DNA from: Palsa-504 sp963756575
Lineage (GTDB): Bacteria; Actinomycetota; Actinomycetes; Streptosporangiales; Streptosporangiaceae
DNA length: 64,000 nucleotides
Assembly: GCA_963756575.1 (NCBI GenBank)
Contig: CAVWOM010000008.1
Coordinates: 372,001 to 436,000 of the forward strand
Direction: 5' to 3'
Shown here: in pieces, positions 1 through 8,076 of the stretch
How positions within the stretch are numbered: the stretch's first letter is position 1
How the letters are laid out: each line of letters starts with the position of its first letter
Notes under the pieces: model-generated
Database searches by the model: none
The model's input: only the letters and a program-made list of their open reading frames with translations
What the model was told of the DNA's origin: nothing
Translations under genes and position numbers: made by a program

Positions 1-833
1 CGTTCGAGGCCGGGGTGACCGCGATCGCCGAGATGAAGAGCGGCTCGGTCCAGGCCATCAGCGGGGTCGGCAACCCGCCCCTGACCGAGGCCGTCGGCGA
101 CGGCACCGGCGTGACGGTGGTCATGGGCTGGGGCTTCGACGACGACCAGCTGCTCGTGCCCGCCTCGGTGACCTCGCCCGCCCAGCTGGCGGGCAAGTCG
201 GTCGGCGTGCTGGTCGGCTCCTCCGAGGACTACGAGCTGCTGGGCTACCTCGCGCTCGAGCACCTGACCGGCAAGGTCAAGGTCGTCCCGTTCTCCGACG
301 AGAACGCGGCGGGCGCGGCCGCGCTGTCCGGAGCGGTCGACGCCGCCTACGTCTACGGCAGCCCGGCCACCAAGCTCCTGGCCAAGGGTGACCACTCGCT
401 GGTCAACGCCCAGCAGATCGCCAAGCTCGGCGTCCCCGGCCTGGACGTGATCGCGGTCGCGAGCAACCTGATCAAGACCAACCCGGCCCTGGTGCAGTCC
501 TACGTGTGCGCCGAGCTCCAGGGCAGCCGGGACATGACCGGGCCGCAGGCGGCGAAGTACCTGGCCGCGAGCTCGGCCGTGCAGGGGGTGCCCGGCGACC
601 AGATCGTCGCGGCCACCAAGGGCTACCCGTTCATCGCGCCCGGCGACCAGCTGTTCTGGCTCGGCTCCACCCCGCACGACCCCGGTAGCCGCATCGTGCA
701 GGCCTACGTGCAGACGGGCCAGTTCCTCGTCTCGCAGGGGCGGCTGACCTCGGCGCCGACGGCGGCGCAGATCGCCCAGCACATCGACATCACGTTCATC
801 AAGAAGGCGCTGGCCGGTGGCTGCTCCAGCTGA
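1..833 (+). CDS. ABC transporter substrate-binding protein, SsuA/TauA/NMT1-like (5' end outside window)
   Basis: The open frame runs in from the left edge (the first in-window GTG is at 15, but the frame is open before it), so the signal peptide and N-terminal lobe are missing. About 272 residues are visible, with the NMT1/SsuA-like stretch AGKSVGVLVGSSEDYELLG and a second lobe ending in a Cys-containing tail. In this family the protein binds an organic anion such as a sulfonate, taurine or pyrimidine outside the membrane and hands it to the permease. The frame overlaps the next gene (ATPase) by 17 bases, so the two are translationally coupled. The nearby SfnB-type monooxygenase and flavin reductase favour a sulfonate or sulfone ligand, but this is inference; a nitrate or pyrimidine ligand is possible. 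Confidence 0.8.
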   Translation, partial: FEAGVTAIAEMKSGSVQAISGVGNPPLTEAVGDGTGVTVVMGWGFDDDQLLVPASVTSPAQLAGKSVGVLVGSSEDYELLGYLALEHLTGKVKVVPFSDENAAGAAALSGAVDAAYVYGSPATKLLAKGDHSLVNAQQIAKLGVPGLDVIAVASNLIKTNPALVQSYVCAELQGSRDMTGPQAAKYLAASSAVQGVPGDQIVAATKGYPFIAPGDQLFWLGSTPHDPGSRIVQAYVQTGQFLVSQGRLTSAPTAAQIAQHIDITFIKKALAGGCSS

Positions 834-1635
834 CACGACAGTCGTCCCCGGCACCGAGGTCGTGATCGACTCGATCGGCAAGACCTTCCGCCGGGGCGGC
901 CGGCGGACGGTGGCGCTGGCCGGGGCGAGCCTGCGGGTCCGGGCGGGTGAGCTGGTCTGCCTGCTCGGGCCGTCGGGCTGCGGCAAGTCGACGCTGCTGC
1001 GGATCGTGGCGGGCGCCCTGCCCGCCGACGAGGGGACCGTCACGGTCGGGGGACGGCCGGTCAGCGGGCCGTCTCCCGACCGGGGCATGCTGTTCCAGAC
1101 GCCGATGCTGTTTCCCTGGCTCACCACCAGGAACAACATCATGTTCGGTCCCCGGGCGCAGCGGGCCGCCCGGCTGCACGAGCGGGACGACCCCGAGCTG
1201 GACGCCGAGGCCGCCGCGCTGCTGGACCGGGTCGGCCTGACCGGGTTCGGCGACGCGTTCCCGCACGAGCTCTCCGGCGGCATGCGGCACCGCGCGGCGT
1301 TCGCCCGCGCGCTGGCCACCCAGCCGTCGCTGCTGCTGATGGACGAGCCGTTCGGGGCGCTCGACGCCATCACCCGGGAGCGGATGCACGAGTTCCTGCT
1401 CGACATCTGGGACCAGCACCGCACCACGATCATCTTCGTGACCCACGACATCGAGGAAGCCATCCTGCTGGGGGACCGGGTCGCGGTGATGGGCGGCAAG
1501 CCGCCGGGGATCAACGAGATCATCGACATCCCGCTGGGCCGCCCGCGGAGCGCCCTCGACACCGACACCGAGGTCTTCCTGAACGCCAGGCGCCGGATCC
1601 GCGGCCTACTTCAGCCAGCACAGCTGAGGAGTTAA
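817..1635 (+). CDS. ABC transporter ATP-binding protein, SsuB/TauB-like
   Basis: This 272-residue ATPase energises import by the flanking binding protein and permease. Walker A GPSGCGKST lies at residues 51-59, the Q-loop region FQTPMLFPWLT around 90, the signature LSGGMRHR near 152, Walker B LLLMDEP near 171, and the switch His in FVTHD near 208. The pattern TPMLFPWLTTRNNI after the Q-loop is typical of the nitrate/sulfonate/taurine subfamily. The GTG start lies inside the end of the upstream gene and the downstream permease begins 3 bases after its stop, so the three form one operon. The signature has Met-Arg-His in place of the usual Gln-Arg, a mild variant. The substrate cannot be read from the ATPase. 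Confidence 0.92.
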   Translation: MAAPADTTVVPGTEVVIDSIGKTFRRGGRRTVALAGASLRVRAGELVCLLGPSGCGKSTLLRIVAGALPADEGTVTVGGRPVSGPSPDRGMLFQTPMLFPWLTTRNNIMFGPRAQRAARLHERDDPELDAEAAALLDRVGLTGFGDAFPHELSGGMRHRAAFARALATQPSLLLMDEPFGALDAITRERMHEFLLDIWDQHRTTIIFVTHDIEEAILLGDRVAVMGGKPPGINEIIDIPLGRPRSALDTDTEVFLNARRRIRGLLQPAQLRS

Positions 1636-1638
1636 GTC

Positions 1639-2553
1639 ATGTCCACGTGGAACACCCTCCCACCGGGGACGGAACGGGTGCCGAGCGACCTCGAGCTCGA
1701 GCTCGCCCTCGACCAGGGCGACGCTCCGGACCCGGGCGAGGAGGAACGCGCCGACCTGGCCGCCTACCGCCGGGCCCGGCGCCGGGCCCGGACCCGGCGC
1801 CTGGGTACCGGCGCCATCGGCCTGGCCATCCTGGTCGCGCTCTGGCAGCTGGTCGCCGTGCTGATCAGCGACCCGGTCTTCCTGCCCTCGGTGTCCCAGA
1901 CGGTCGCCAGCTTCGCGCACTACCTCACTCACCCGTACCCGTCGCAGGGCAAGCCGCTGTGGTACGACGCGCTGGTCAGCCTGCGCCGGATCCTGATCGG
2001 CTTCGCGGCGGGCACCGCGATCGGGGTGGTCCTGGGCGCGGGCATGTCCGCCAGCCGGGTCGTGCGGCACGCGATCGACCCGGTCATCGAGGTGCTCAGG
2101 CCGCTGCCGCCGCTGGCGTTCATCCCGCTGTTCATCATCTGGCTCGGCATCGGCGAGATGCCCAAAGAGGTCCTCATCTTGATCGGCGTGGCCCCGGTCA
2201 TGGCGGTGACCACGGTCGCCGCGCTCGACGAGGTCCCCGAGGACCTGCGGCTGTGCGCCCGGACGCTGGGCGCGTCCCCCCGCTACACCATGCTGCGGGT
2301 GCAGATCCGGGCCGCGCTGCCCGGCATCTTGACCGGGATGCGGATCGCCATGGCGGGGGCCTGGACGTCCATCGTCGCGGCCGAGCTGATCGCGGCCACC
2401 AGCGGCCTCGGGTACCTGATCATGCAGGCGGGTGACTACCTGAACACCGCCCTGGTGTTCTCCGGCATCATCACGATCGCGATCCTCGGGCTGCTGCTGG
2501 ACGCCTGCCTGCGCGGACTGCTCCTGCTGGCCGACCCCAGCCGCCGACGATAG
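1639..2553 (+). CDS. ABC transporter permease, SsuC/TauC-like
   Basis: A 304-residue inner-membrane permease of the binding-protein-dependent family. A charged cytoplasmic N-terminus of about 60 residues rich in Arg and Asp/Glu precedes the first membrane segment (IGLAILVALWQLVAVLI). The cytoplasmic EAA-type loop that docks on the ATPase is visible as LCARTLGASPRYTMLRVQI followed by ALPGILTGMRIA. About six hydrophobic segments follow. It begins 3 bases after the ATPase stop and completes the importer. The long charged N-terminal extension is somewhat larger than in SsuC. It ends 24 bases before a convergent hydrolase gene, with no strong terminator hairpin visible between them. Confidence 0.9.
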   Translation: MSTWNTLPPGTERVPSDLELELALDQGDAPDPGEEERADLAAYRRARRRARTRRLGTGAIGLAILVALWQLVAVLISDPVFLPSVSQTVASFAHYLTHPYPSQGKPLWYDALVSLRRILIGFAAGTAIGVVLGAGMSASRVVRHAIDPVIEVLRPLPPLAFIPLFIIWLGIGEMPKEVLILIGVAPVMAVTTVAALDEVPEDLRLCARTLGASPRYTMLRVQIRAALPGILTGMRIAMAGAWTSIVAAELIAATSGLGYLIMQAGDYLNTALVFSGIITIAILGLLLDACLRGLLLLADPSRRR

Positions 2554-2577
2554 ACCGCAGGCGATAGGCCGGCGGCG

Positions 2578-3561
2578 TTAAACCGTAAGTGCCGCTGCCC
2601 ACTCGGTCACGGTGCGGGCGAACAGGGCCGGGTCCGCGCCGTGCATCGAGTGCGGCATCTCCGGGAACGACCGGTACTCGAACGGCTGCCCGGCGCCCTC
2701 GACGAGTTCCCTGGCCCGGGTGGCCTGCAGGTCGGAGACGGCTCCCATCAGCGTCCCCGTCGCCGCGTCGACCCGGCGGAAGTGGTGGGTGAACAGGACC
2801 GGCACCTTGACGCTGGCCAGCATGCGCTCGTGGTCACAGCTGGCCGCGACGGTGCCCGTCCAGAACACCCGGCCCCATTCGGGGTCGTACTCCTTCATGT
2901 TCTGCGGCGGCTCGCCGGGCGGCCCGGTCTCGCCGCCGCCGGCCGCCTGCATCGCCGCCAGCGCCGCCAGGATAGGGCCCGGCAGCTCGCGCGGCGCGGC
3001 GGCCAGCATGCCCGCCCAGTCCCCGATCGACCACTGGTCGCCCAGCCACTTGCTCCACATCGCGAACAGGGGGCCGATCGCCTGCCGGATGGACTGGCCG
3101 CAGGCCGGGCGGACCTCGGACGAGAACAGCGGCGGGTCTTCCCACACCGCCGCCCTGACCTGGCCCGGCCGGGCGTACGCGGACAGCCAGGCGGACAGGA
3201 CACCGCCGGACGACAGGCCGCTGACCAGGGTCGGCCGCCCGATGACCTGGTCGATGAAGCGGACCAGGTCGTTGCCCATGTTGTCCAGGGTGTAGCGGCC
3301 GGGTGTCCAGCTGGACCGGCCCTGGCCGCGCAGGTCGACGGCGTAGACACAGAAGTGCTCGGCCAGCAGGGGCATGGCCGCCTCGTAGCCCCACCACGAC
3401 TCCGACTGCCCCGGGATCAGCAGCAGCGCCGGCCGGTCCGGTTGGCCCGCCGTGCCGTAGTTCATCCGTACCTCGCCGAGGTCGGCCAGCGACTCACCGA
3501 ACGCGTGCGGGACGAACGTGGCCGCTCGGTCGGCGGCCTCGAGGCCGGTTGCAGTAGTCAC
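2578..3561 (-). CDS. alpha/beta hydrolase
   Basis: A 327-residue alpha/beta-hydrolase-fold enzyme. Visible elements are the oxyanion-side loop LLIPGQSESWWGYE, the strand motif YAVDLRGQGRS, the nucleophile elbow GLSSGG and a C-terminal PHSMHG carrying the likely catalytic His. There is no signal peptide, so it is cytoplasmic. The GTG start is supported by AGGAG a few bases upstream. It is convergent with the ABC importer and divergent from the SfnB-type monooxygenase, sharing a regulatory region of about 190 bases. It may process an ester or amide made available by the transporter/monooxygenase pair, but the substrate is unknown. Confidence 0.85.
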   Translation of the reverse strand: MTTATGLEAADRAATFVPHAFGESLADLGEVRMNYGTAGQPDRPALLLIPGQSESWWGYEAAMPLLAEHFCVYAVDLRGQGRSSWTPGRYTLDNMGNDLVRFIDQVIGRPTLVSGLSSGGVLSAWLSAYARPGQVRAAVWEDPPLFSSEVRPACGQSIRQAIGPLFAMWSKWLGDQWSIGDWAGMLAAAPRELPGPILAALAAMQAAGGGETGPPGEPPQNMKEYDPEWGRVFWTGTVAASCDHERMLASVKVPVLFTHHFRRVDAATGTLMGAVSDLQATRARELVEGAGQPFEYRSFPEMPHSMHGADPALFARTVTEWAAALTV

Positions 3562-3661
3562 CTGAGCTCCTGTCGTGACGTGGACGGACTACCGGTAATC
3601 CTGGTCAGCCGGCCGGGCGGGACGCAAGGCCGGGGAGGAGTCGCCCGGGCTAATGTCTACT

Positions 3662-3684
3662 AAGTCAATCGTAATACTTGACTT
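3662..3684. promoter_or_regulatory. Perfect inverted repeat, candidate operator of the divergent hydrolase/monooxygenase genes
   Basis: AAGTCAA (3662-3668) and TTGACTT (3678-3684) are perfect 7-base inverted arms separated by 9 AT-rich bases that include TAATAC. The repeat stands out in a GC-rich genome and lies between the two divergent genes. Both arms contain TTGACT on one strand, so it could also act as a -35 region in each direction. The regulator is not encoded next to it. Confidence 0.5.
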
Positions 3685-3755
3685 CTCAGGCCCGTACGCC
3701 GCACTGTGGAGCTATGGGGATGCCGCATACGGCGCACGCTAACGGGAGGTCCGCC

Positions 3756-4997
3756 TTGTCCGTGGATATGGCAGCCGGGACCGCGACGGCGGCCCGGACC
3801 AGGCCGGTGCCGGTGATCACGACCGGTGCGGAGGCGGTCCAGGTCGCCCGCGAGTACGCGGCATCGATCGCCGGGGAGGTGATCGAGCGGGACCGCGCGG
3901 GAGGCGTGCCGCGCCGGGAGCTCGCGGCGCTGGACGCCTCCGGCCTGCTGGGGATCACGGTACCGCGCGCCTACGGCGGCGCCGGCCTGTCCGCCGCGGT
4001 GCTGGCCGAGGTGGTGCGCGTCATCGCCGCCGTCGATCCCGCGGTCGCGCAGGCCCCACAGAGCCATTACTTGTTCGTCGACGTGCTGGCCGTGCTCGGT
4101 CCGCCCGCCCAGCGGCATCGGTTGTTCGCCGACGTGCTGGCCGGCGCCAGGCTGGCCAACGGTATGGCCGAACGAGGCGGCCATCACGCCCAGGACCTGA
4201 AAACAAAGCTGACCCGGGTGGGCGCCGGGCTGCGCTTGTCCGGGCGCAAGTACTACTGCACCGGGGCGCTGACGGCACGCTGGCTCGGCGTCACCGCGCT
4301 CGACGACGCCGACCGCCTGGTGCTCGCGTTCGTCGAACGCGACGCGCCGGGGGTGAGCCTGGACGAGGACTGGAACGTCATGGGCCAGCGCGCGACGGTC
4401 AGCGGCGGCGCCGCCTTCGACGACGTGGCGGTGGACCCGGACCTGGTCCTGGAGTACCACGAGGCGTTCGAGCGGCCGCAGCAGCTCGGCGCGCGCACCC
4501 AGCTGGTGCACGCCGCGATCGAGACCGGGATCGCGGGCGGGGCGCTGCGTGACGCCCGGGAATTCCTCCGGACCCGGGCCCGCCCGTTCTTCGAGGCGGC
4601 GCGGGCCGGCTGGGCCGAGGCCGCGACCCAGGACCCGCACACCATCTACCAGTTCGGCGCGCTGGCCACCAAGGTGGCGGCGGCCGAGGCCCTGCTGACC
4701 TCGGCGGCCGCCACCCTGGACGAGATCGGCCTGGTCCCGCGGGACGCCGCCGCGGCGGCCCGCGGCTCGCTCGCGGTCGCCCAGGCCAAGGCGTTCGGCA
4801 CCGAGGCGGCGGCCGAGGTGGCCAGCGGCCTGTTCGCCCTCACCGGGGCCAGCGCGGCCGACGAACGGCACGACCTGAGCCGGCACTGGCGCAACGCCCG
4901 CACCCACGGCAGCCACGACCCGGTGGCCTGGAAATACCATCACCTCGGCAACTACCTGCTCAACGACGCCCTGCCGCCCAACCACGGGCAGATCTGA
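3756..4997 (+). CDS. SfnB-type sulfur-acquisition flavin monooxygenase (acyl-CoA dehydrogenase fold)
   Basis: An acyl-CoA-dehydrogenase-fold protein of about 413 residues. The segments GLLGITVPRAYGGAG, the Lys-Tyr-Tyr-Cys-Thr-Gly motif and the C-terminal RHWRNARTHGSHDPVAWKYH are characteristic of the SfnB/DszC group. These are FMN-dependent monooxygenases that need reduced flavin from a partner and act on sulfones, sulfonates or thioethers. The flavin reductase gene follows 2 bases downstream, supplying that partner. The frame extends upstream to 3678, but that TTG lies inside the inverted repeat. An ATG at 3714 and a TTG at 3756 are the realistic starts; I prefer 3756 because GGGAGG sits six bases before it. 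The exact substrate is unproven. Confidence 0.82.
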   Translation: MSVDMAAGTATAARTRPVPVITTGAEAVQVAREYAASIAGEVIERDRAGGVPRRELAALDASGLLGITVPRAYGGAGLSAAVLAEVVRVIAAVDPAVAQAPQSHYLFVDVLAVLGPPAQRHRLFADVLAGARLANGMAERGGHHAQDLKTKLTRVGAGLRLSGRKYYCTGALTARWLGVTALDDADRLVLAFVERDAPGVSLDEDWNVMGQRATVSGGAAFDDVAVDPDLVLEYHEAFERPQQLGARTQLVHAAIETGIAGGALRDAREFLRTRARPFFEAARAGWAEAATQDPHTIYQFGALATKVAAAEALLTSAAATLDEIGLVPRDAAAAARGSLAVAQAKAFGTEAAAEVASGLFALTGASAADERHDLSRHWRNARTHGSHDPVAWKYHHLGNYLLNDALPPNHGQI

Positions 4998-4999
4998 GC

Positions 5000-5512
5000 A
5001 TGACCCGAGTGCACGCGGGGCCGGACCAGGACGTCCCGGCCGCGCAGTTCCGGGACGCCATGGGCTATTTCGCGACCGGCGTCACGGTGATCACCTCGGT
5101 CGGGGCCGACGGCGATCCGGTCGGGACCACGGCCAACGCGGTCACCTCGCTGTCGCTCGACCCGCCGCTCATCCTGGCCTGTTTCGACCTGGCCAGCCTG
5201 ACCCTTGAGGCGATCCGCGGGCACGGCGCGTTCGTGGTGAACGTCCTCGCCGCCGAACAGGAGCACCTGTCGGCCAACTTCGCCCGGCGCGGGCTGGCCG
5301 CGGCCTGGGACCAGGTCCGGCACCGGCACGGGGCTACCGGCACCCCCCGGATCGACGGCGTCCTGGCCGTCCTGGAGTGCACCGTCGAGCACCACGTGCC
5401 CGGCGGCGACCACGAGATCGTCATCGGCCGCGTCCGGCACGTGCAGACCAGCGCGAACCCCGCCGCCCCGCTCATCTTCTACCGCGGCCGCTACACCTCA
5501 CTGGCTTCATAG
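5000..5512 (+). CDS. Flavin reductase (NADH:FMN oxidoreductase, HpaC-like fold)
   Basis: A 170-residue flavin-reductase-domain protein. FRDAMGYFATGVTVITS at the N-terminus and GTTANAVTSLSLDPPLILAC are the typical flavin-binding segments, and VVNVLAAEQEHLSANFA completes the family pattern. It would reduce FMN or FAD with NAD(P)H and pass the reduced flavin to the SfnB-type oxygenase whose stop codon is 2 bases upstream. Length and order match other two-component monooxygenase operons. A strong hairpin follows immediately at 5514-5541. The function as a flavin reductase is well supported; flavin and nicotinamide preference cannot be told. Confidence 0.9.
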   Translation: MTRVHAGPDQDVPAAQFRDAMGYFATGVTVITSVGADGDPVGTTANAVTSLSLDPPLILACFDLASLTLEAIRGHGAFVVNVLAAEQEHLSANFARRGLAAAWDQVRHRHGATGTPRIDGVLAVLECTVEHHVPGGDHEIVIGRVRHVQTSANPAAPLIFYRGRYTSLAS

Positions 5513-5513
5513 C

Positions 5514-5541
5514 GCGGCCCGCCACACCCGTGGCGGGCCGC
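5514..5541. terminator. Perfect 12-bp hairpin between convergent genes
   Basis: GCGGCCCGCCAC (5514-5525), loop ACCC, and its exact complement (5530-5541) form a 12-bp stem starting one base after the flavin reductase stop. It lies between convergent genes and has no U-tract on either side, as is usual for actinobacterial intrinsic terminators, so it may serve both directions. Confidence 0.75.
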
Positions 5542-5558
5542 ACCGGACGAGGTAAGGG

Positions 5559-6458
5559 TCAGGGGATGTAGTACATCGGGTTGGGGATCTTGACCTGGTG
5601 GCCGGCGTGCCCGCCGAGCAGGTCGCTGTACTGGTCGCCGAAGTCGGCCACGATCGCATAGCCCTCGCTGGCGATGTGGGCGCGGGTGCCGGACTTGTAC
5701 TCGATCGTGGTGCAGGCCGGCGCCTTGGCGCAGTGCAGGTAGGACGGCGGCGTGGCCGGCTTCAGGAACAGGTGCCCGTCGGCGGGCTTGGCGTAGCCCG
5801 CGCTGACCAGGTTGGCGACGGTGGCGTCGGTCTGGGTCTGGGGCCGGCCGGTGATGAAGAAGACGGCGTAGCCGTGGCTGGAGGCGTAGCTGACCAGGGC
5901 CGGCATGTAGAACACGGCCGGGAACGCCCCGGCGTTGACGAAGACCGCGTTGCTGGCCGGGGTATAGCCGAACTGGTTGGCGATCTCGTAGTCGTAGGTG
6001 TTGAGCAGGGTGTCGTCGATGTCGAACACGACGGCCGGCTTGCCCGAGCCGTGGTGCTGGTGAATGGCCCAGCCCAGGTAAGACTCGGCCGAGGACACGA
6101 TCTGGTGCATCTGCTTGGCGTAGTTGCTGGCGGGGGACGGGACGGTGACGGTCCCCACGACCGGGAAGGTGGCGCTGGCCGAGCCGTAGTAGTGCTCGAT
6201 CTGGTCCTCGAGCACCGTGACGTTCATCTCGGTGTTGCCGTTCTTCGGCGTGTAGGCGTCTTCGGCCTTCACCTTGGCCGCCTGCTGCGCGATGGACGGC
6301 GGCCCGCCGTGGCCGGCCGCCGCGCTGGCCGCCGTGAGCGACCCGAAGGCCAGTCCGGCCGCCGCGATCACCGAGCCGGCCAGCAGCGGCCAGGACCGGC
6401 CGAACCGGGACCGTTCGCGGGGTGGAGCGTCGTTGGTATCGGTCGAGTGCCATTTCAT
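5559..6458 (-). CDS. Exported HAD-superfamily acid phosphatase (subfamily IIIB-like)
   Basis: About 299 residues. The ATG at 6458 is chosen because AGGAGG lies six bases upstream; the frame extends 19 codons further without such a site. A positively charged N-terminus and a hydrophobic segment (PLLAGSVIAAAGLAFGSL) ending in ASA-type residues indicate a signal peptide. The HAD nucleophile motif is FDIDDTLLNTYDYE and the second motif is FFITGRPQ, placing it with class B/IIIB acid phosphatases that remove phosphate from nucleotides or small phosphoesters outside the cell. It is divergent from a MocR-type regulator. The precise substrate is not predictable. Confidence 0.85.
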   Translation of the reverse strand: MKWHSTDTNDAPPRERSRFGRSWPLLAGSVIAAAGLAFGSLTAASAAAGHGGPPSIAQQAAKVKAEDAYTPKNGNTEMNVTVLEDQIEHYYGSASATFPVVGTVTVPSPASNYAKQMHQIVSSAESYLGWAIHQHHGSGKPAVVFDIDDTLLNTYDYEIANQFGYTPASNAVFVNAGAFPAVFYMPALVSYASSHGYAVFFITGRPQTQTDATVANLVSAGYAKPADGHLFLKPATPPSYLHCAKAPACTTIEYKSGTRAHIASEGYAIVADFGDQYSDLLGGHAGHQVKIPNPMYYIP

Positions 6459-6487
6459 GGCGTTCCTCCTGGCAGGCCCCGTGGCAT

Positions 6488-6500
6488 TTTGTTTAACAAA
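6488..6500. promoter_or_regulatory. Short AT-rich palindrome in the phosphatase/MocR intergenic region
   Basis: TTTGTT and AACAAA flank a single T (6488-6500), a perfect 6+1+6 palindrome in the 110-base region between the divergent phosphatase and MocR genes. It is a plausible operator, perhaps for the MocR protein itself, but only one copy is seen. Confidence 0.35.
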
Positions 6501-6569
6501 GTCGGACTCTGCCATGGAAACCGGACAACAGGCAAGCGTCGTTACGTCAGGACCTCAGATACTGGGCGG

Positions 6570-8009
6570 GTGGACCTGTTCATCGACGCGGCGGGCGAGC
6601 GGGGGCTGAGCGAGCAGCTCTACGAGCAGATCAGGGGGGCGATCGCGGCGGGCAGGCTGCGGCCCGGGGATCAGCTGCCGCCCAGCCGCGACGCCGCCCG
6701 CCAGCTCGGGATCTCCCGGCATACCGTGACGACGGCGTACGGGCGCCTGGTGGCGGAGGGGTTCGTCTGCGGCCGGGCCGGCGGTGGCAGCTTCGTGGCC
6801 GAGCTCGAAGTCCCGGGGCCAGCTGCCGGTCGCGGGTCCGGAACCGTGGCCGTCCCGACGGCGGTCAGGCCGTCCCGCCGCTTCACCGGCTGGACATCCG
6901 GGGACACCCCGCTGCAGCCTCCGCAGGTCCGGTACGACCTGCGCGCGGGCATCGCTGATCCGCGGCTGTTCCCGGCCGCGGCCTGGCACCGCATGGGCCG
7001 GTCGGCGGCCGCGCGCCCGGGCGGCAGGCCGGCCGCCACCGGCGATCCGGCGGGGGAGTACGGCCTGCGTCTCGCGATCGCCCGGTGGATCAGGCGGTCC
7101 CGTTCGGTAGCGGCCGAGGCGGACACCGTGGTCGTCACCTCGGGCGCGCAGCACGCCGTCAACCTGGTCGCCCGGGTCGTGCTCGAGCCGGGCGAGACGG
7201 TGGCCGTCGAGGACCCCGGGTACCTGCCGGTCGTGCGGCTGCTGCGGTCGCTGGGCGTCCGGGTCGCCGGGGTGCCGGTCGACGAGCAGGGCCTGATCGT
7301 CGACCAGCTTCCGCCGGCCGCGCGGATCGTCTACCTGACCCCCTCGCACCAGTACCCGCTGGGCGCCGTGCTGTCGATGGGGCGGCGCCGCGAGCTGCTC
7401 AGCTGGGCCGCGCGGCACGACGCGGCGATCATCGAGGACGACTACGACAGCGAGTTCCGTCACGTGGACCGCCCGCTCGAGCCGATCCACCGGCTCGACG
7501 ACAGCGGGCGGGTGATCTACGTCGGCTCGTTCTCCAAGGTGCTCTCGCCGGAGCTGCGGCTCGGGTTCGCGGTCGTGCCGCCGTCGCTGGCCGGCCCGGT
7601 GACCGCGCTGCGGCAGCTCATCGACTGGCATCCGCCCACCATGGCCCAGTTCGCCCTGGCCGGCCTGCTGGAGGACGGCACGGTCGACCGGCACCTGCGC
7701 CGGGCGGGCCGGATCTACAGCCAGCGCTACCAGCTCGTCCGGGCTGCCCTGGCCGGGCCGCTGAGCCCGTGGCTCACCGCGTTGCCGGCCCAGGCCGGCC
7801 TGCACCTCACCGCCCGGCTGCGCGGCTCATGCGACGAGGACCAGGTGCGGGCGGCCGCGGCCGCCCGGGGCATCGCGACCACGGGCCTGAGCCAGTACTT
7901 CCACGCTCGTGCGGCCCAGCCAGGGCTCGTCATCGGGTTCGGGGCGATTGAGGCCGCCGGGCTCGCGGGGGCACTGGACGGGCTACGGAACTCGTTCGGC
8001 AGCCTGTGA
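6570..8009 (+). CDS. MocR/PdxR-type GntR regulator with aminotransferase domain
   Basis: A 479-residue fusion. Residues 1-75 form a GntR winged helix (LSEQLYEQIRGAIAAGRLRPGDQLPPSR and LGISRHTVTTAYGRL). The rest is a fold-type I aminotransferase domain with the PLP Lys near residue 323 in GSFSKVLSPELRLGF and the motif IIEDDYDSEFR. Such regulators sense PLP or amino compounds. I start it at GTG 6570, where the HTH begins; the frame is open about 970 bases further upstream, but that part is antisense to the phosphatase and looks like no protein. The gene is divergent from the phosphatase. Its target is unknown. Confidence 0.9.
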   Translation: MDLFIDAAGERGLSEQLYEQIRGAIAAGRLRPGDQLPPSRDAARQLGISRHTVTTAYGRLVAEGFVCGRAGGGSFVAELEVPGPAAGRGSGTVAVPTAVRPSRRFTGWTSGDTPLQPPQVRYDLRAGIADPRLFPAAAWHRMGRSAAARPGGRPAATGDPAGEYGLRLAIARWIRRSRSVAAEADTVVVTSGAQHAVNLVARVVLEPGETVAVEDPGYLPVVRLLRSLGVRVAGVPVDEQGLIVDQLPPAARIVYLTPSHQYPLGAVLSMGRRRELLSWAARHDAAIIEDDYDSEFRHVDRPLEPIHRLDDSGRVIYVGSFSKVLSPELRLGFAVVPPSLAGPVTALRQLIDWHPPTMAQFALAGLLEDGTVDRHLRRAGRIYSQRYQLVRAALAGPLSPWLTALPAQAGLHLTARLRGSCDEDQVRAAAAARGIATTGLSQYFHARAAQPGLVIGFGAIEAAGLAGALDGLRNSFGSL

Positions 8010-8076
8010 TTTGGTCTGGTCGATTTGACTCATCTTGGACCTCGACGCCGGTCCATGGCGTCGATAGCGTGCCAGG

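Noticed and set aside
3660..4985. 441-codon minus-strand open frame opposite the SfnB-type gene
   Set aside because: It is an antisense shadow typical of GC-rich DNA: its translation is Arg/Gly/Val-rich with no recognisable motif, while the plus strand has a full family match.
5598..6569. Long 5' extension of the MocR regulator frame
   Set aside because: The extension is antisense to the acid phosphatase and reads as low-complexity Val/Gly/Arg sequence. The GntR helix-turn-helix begins at GTG 6570.
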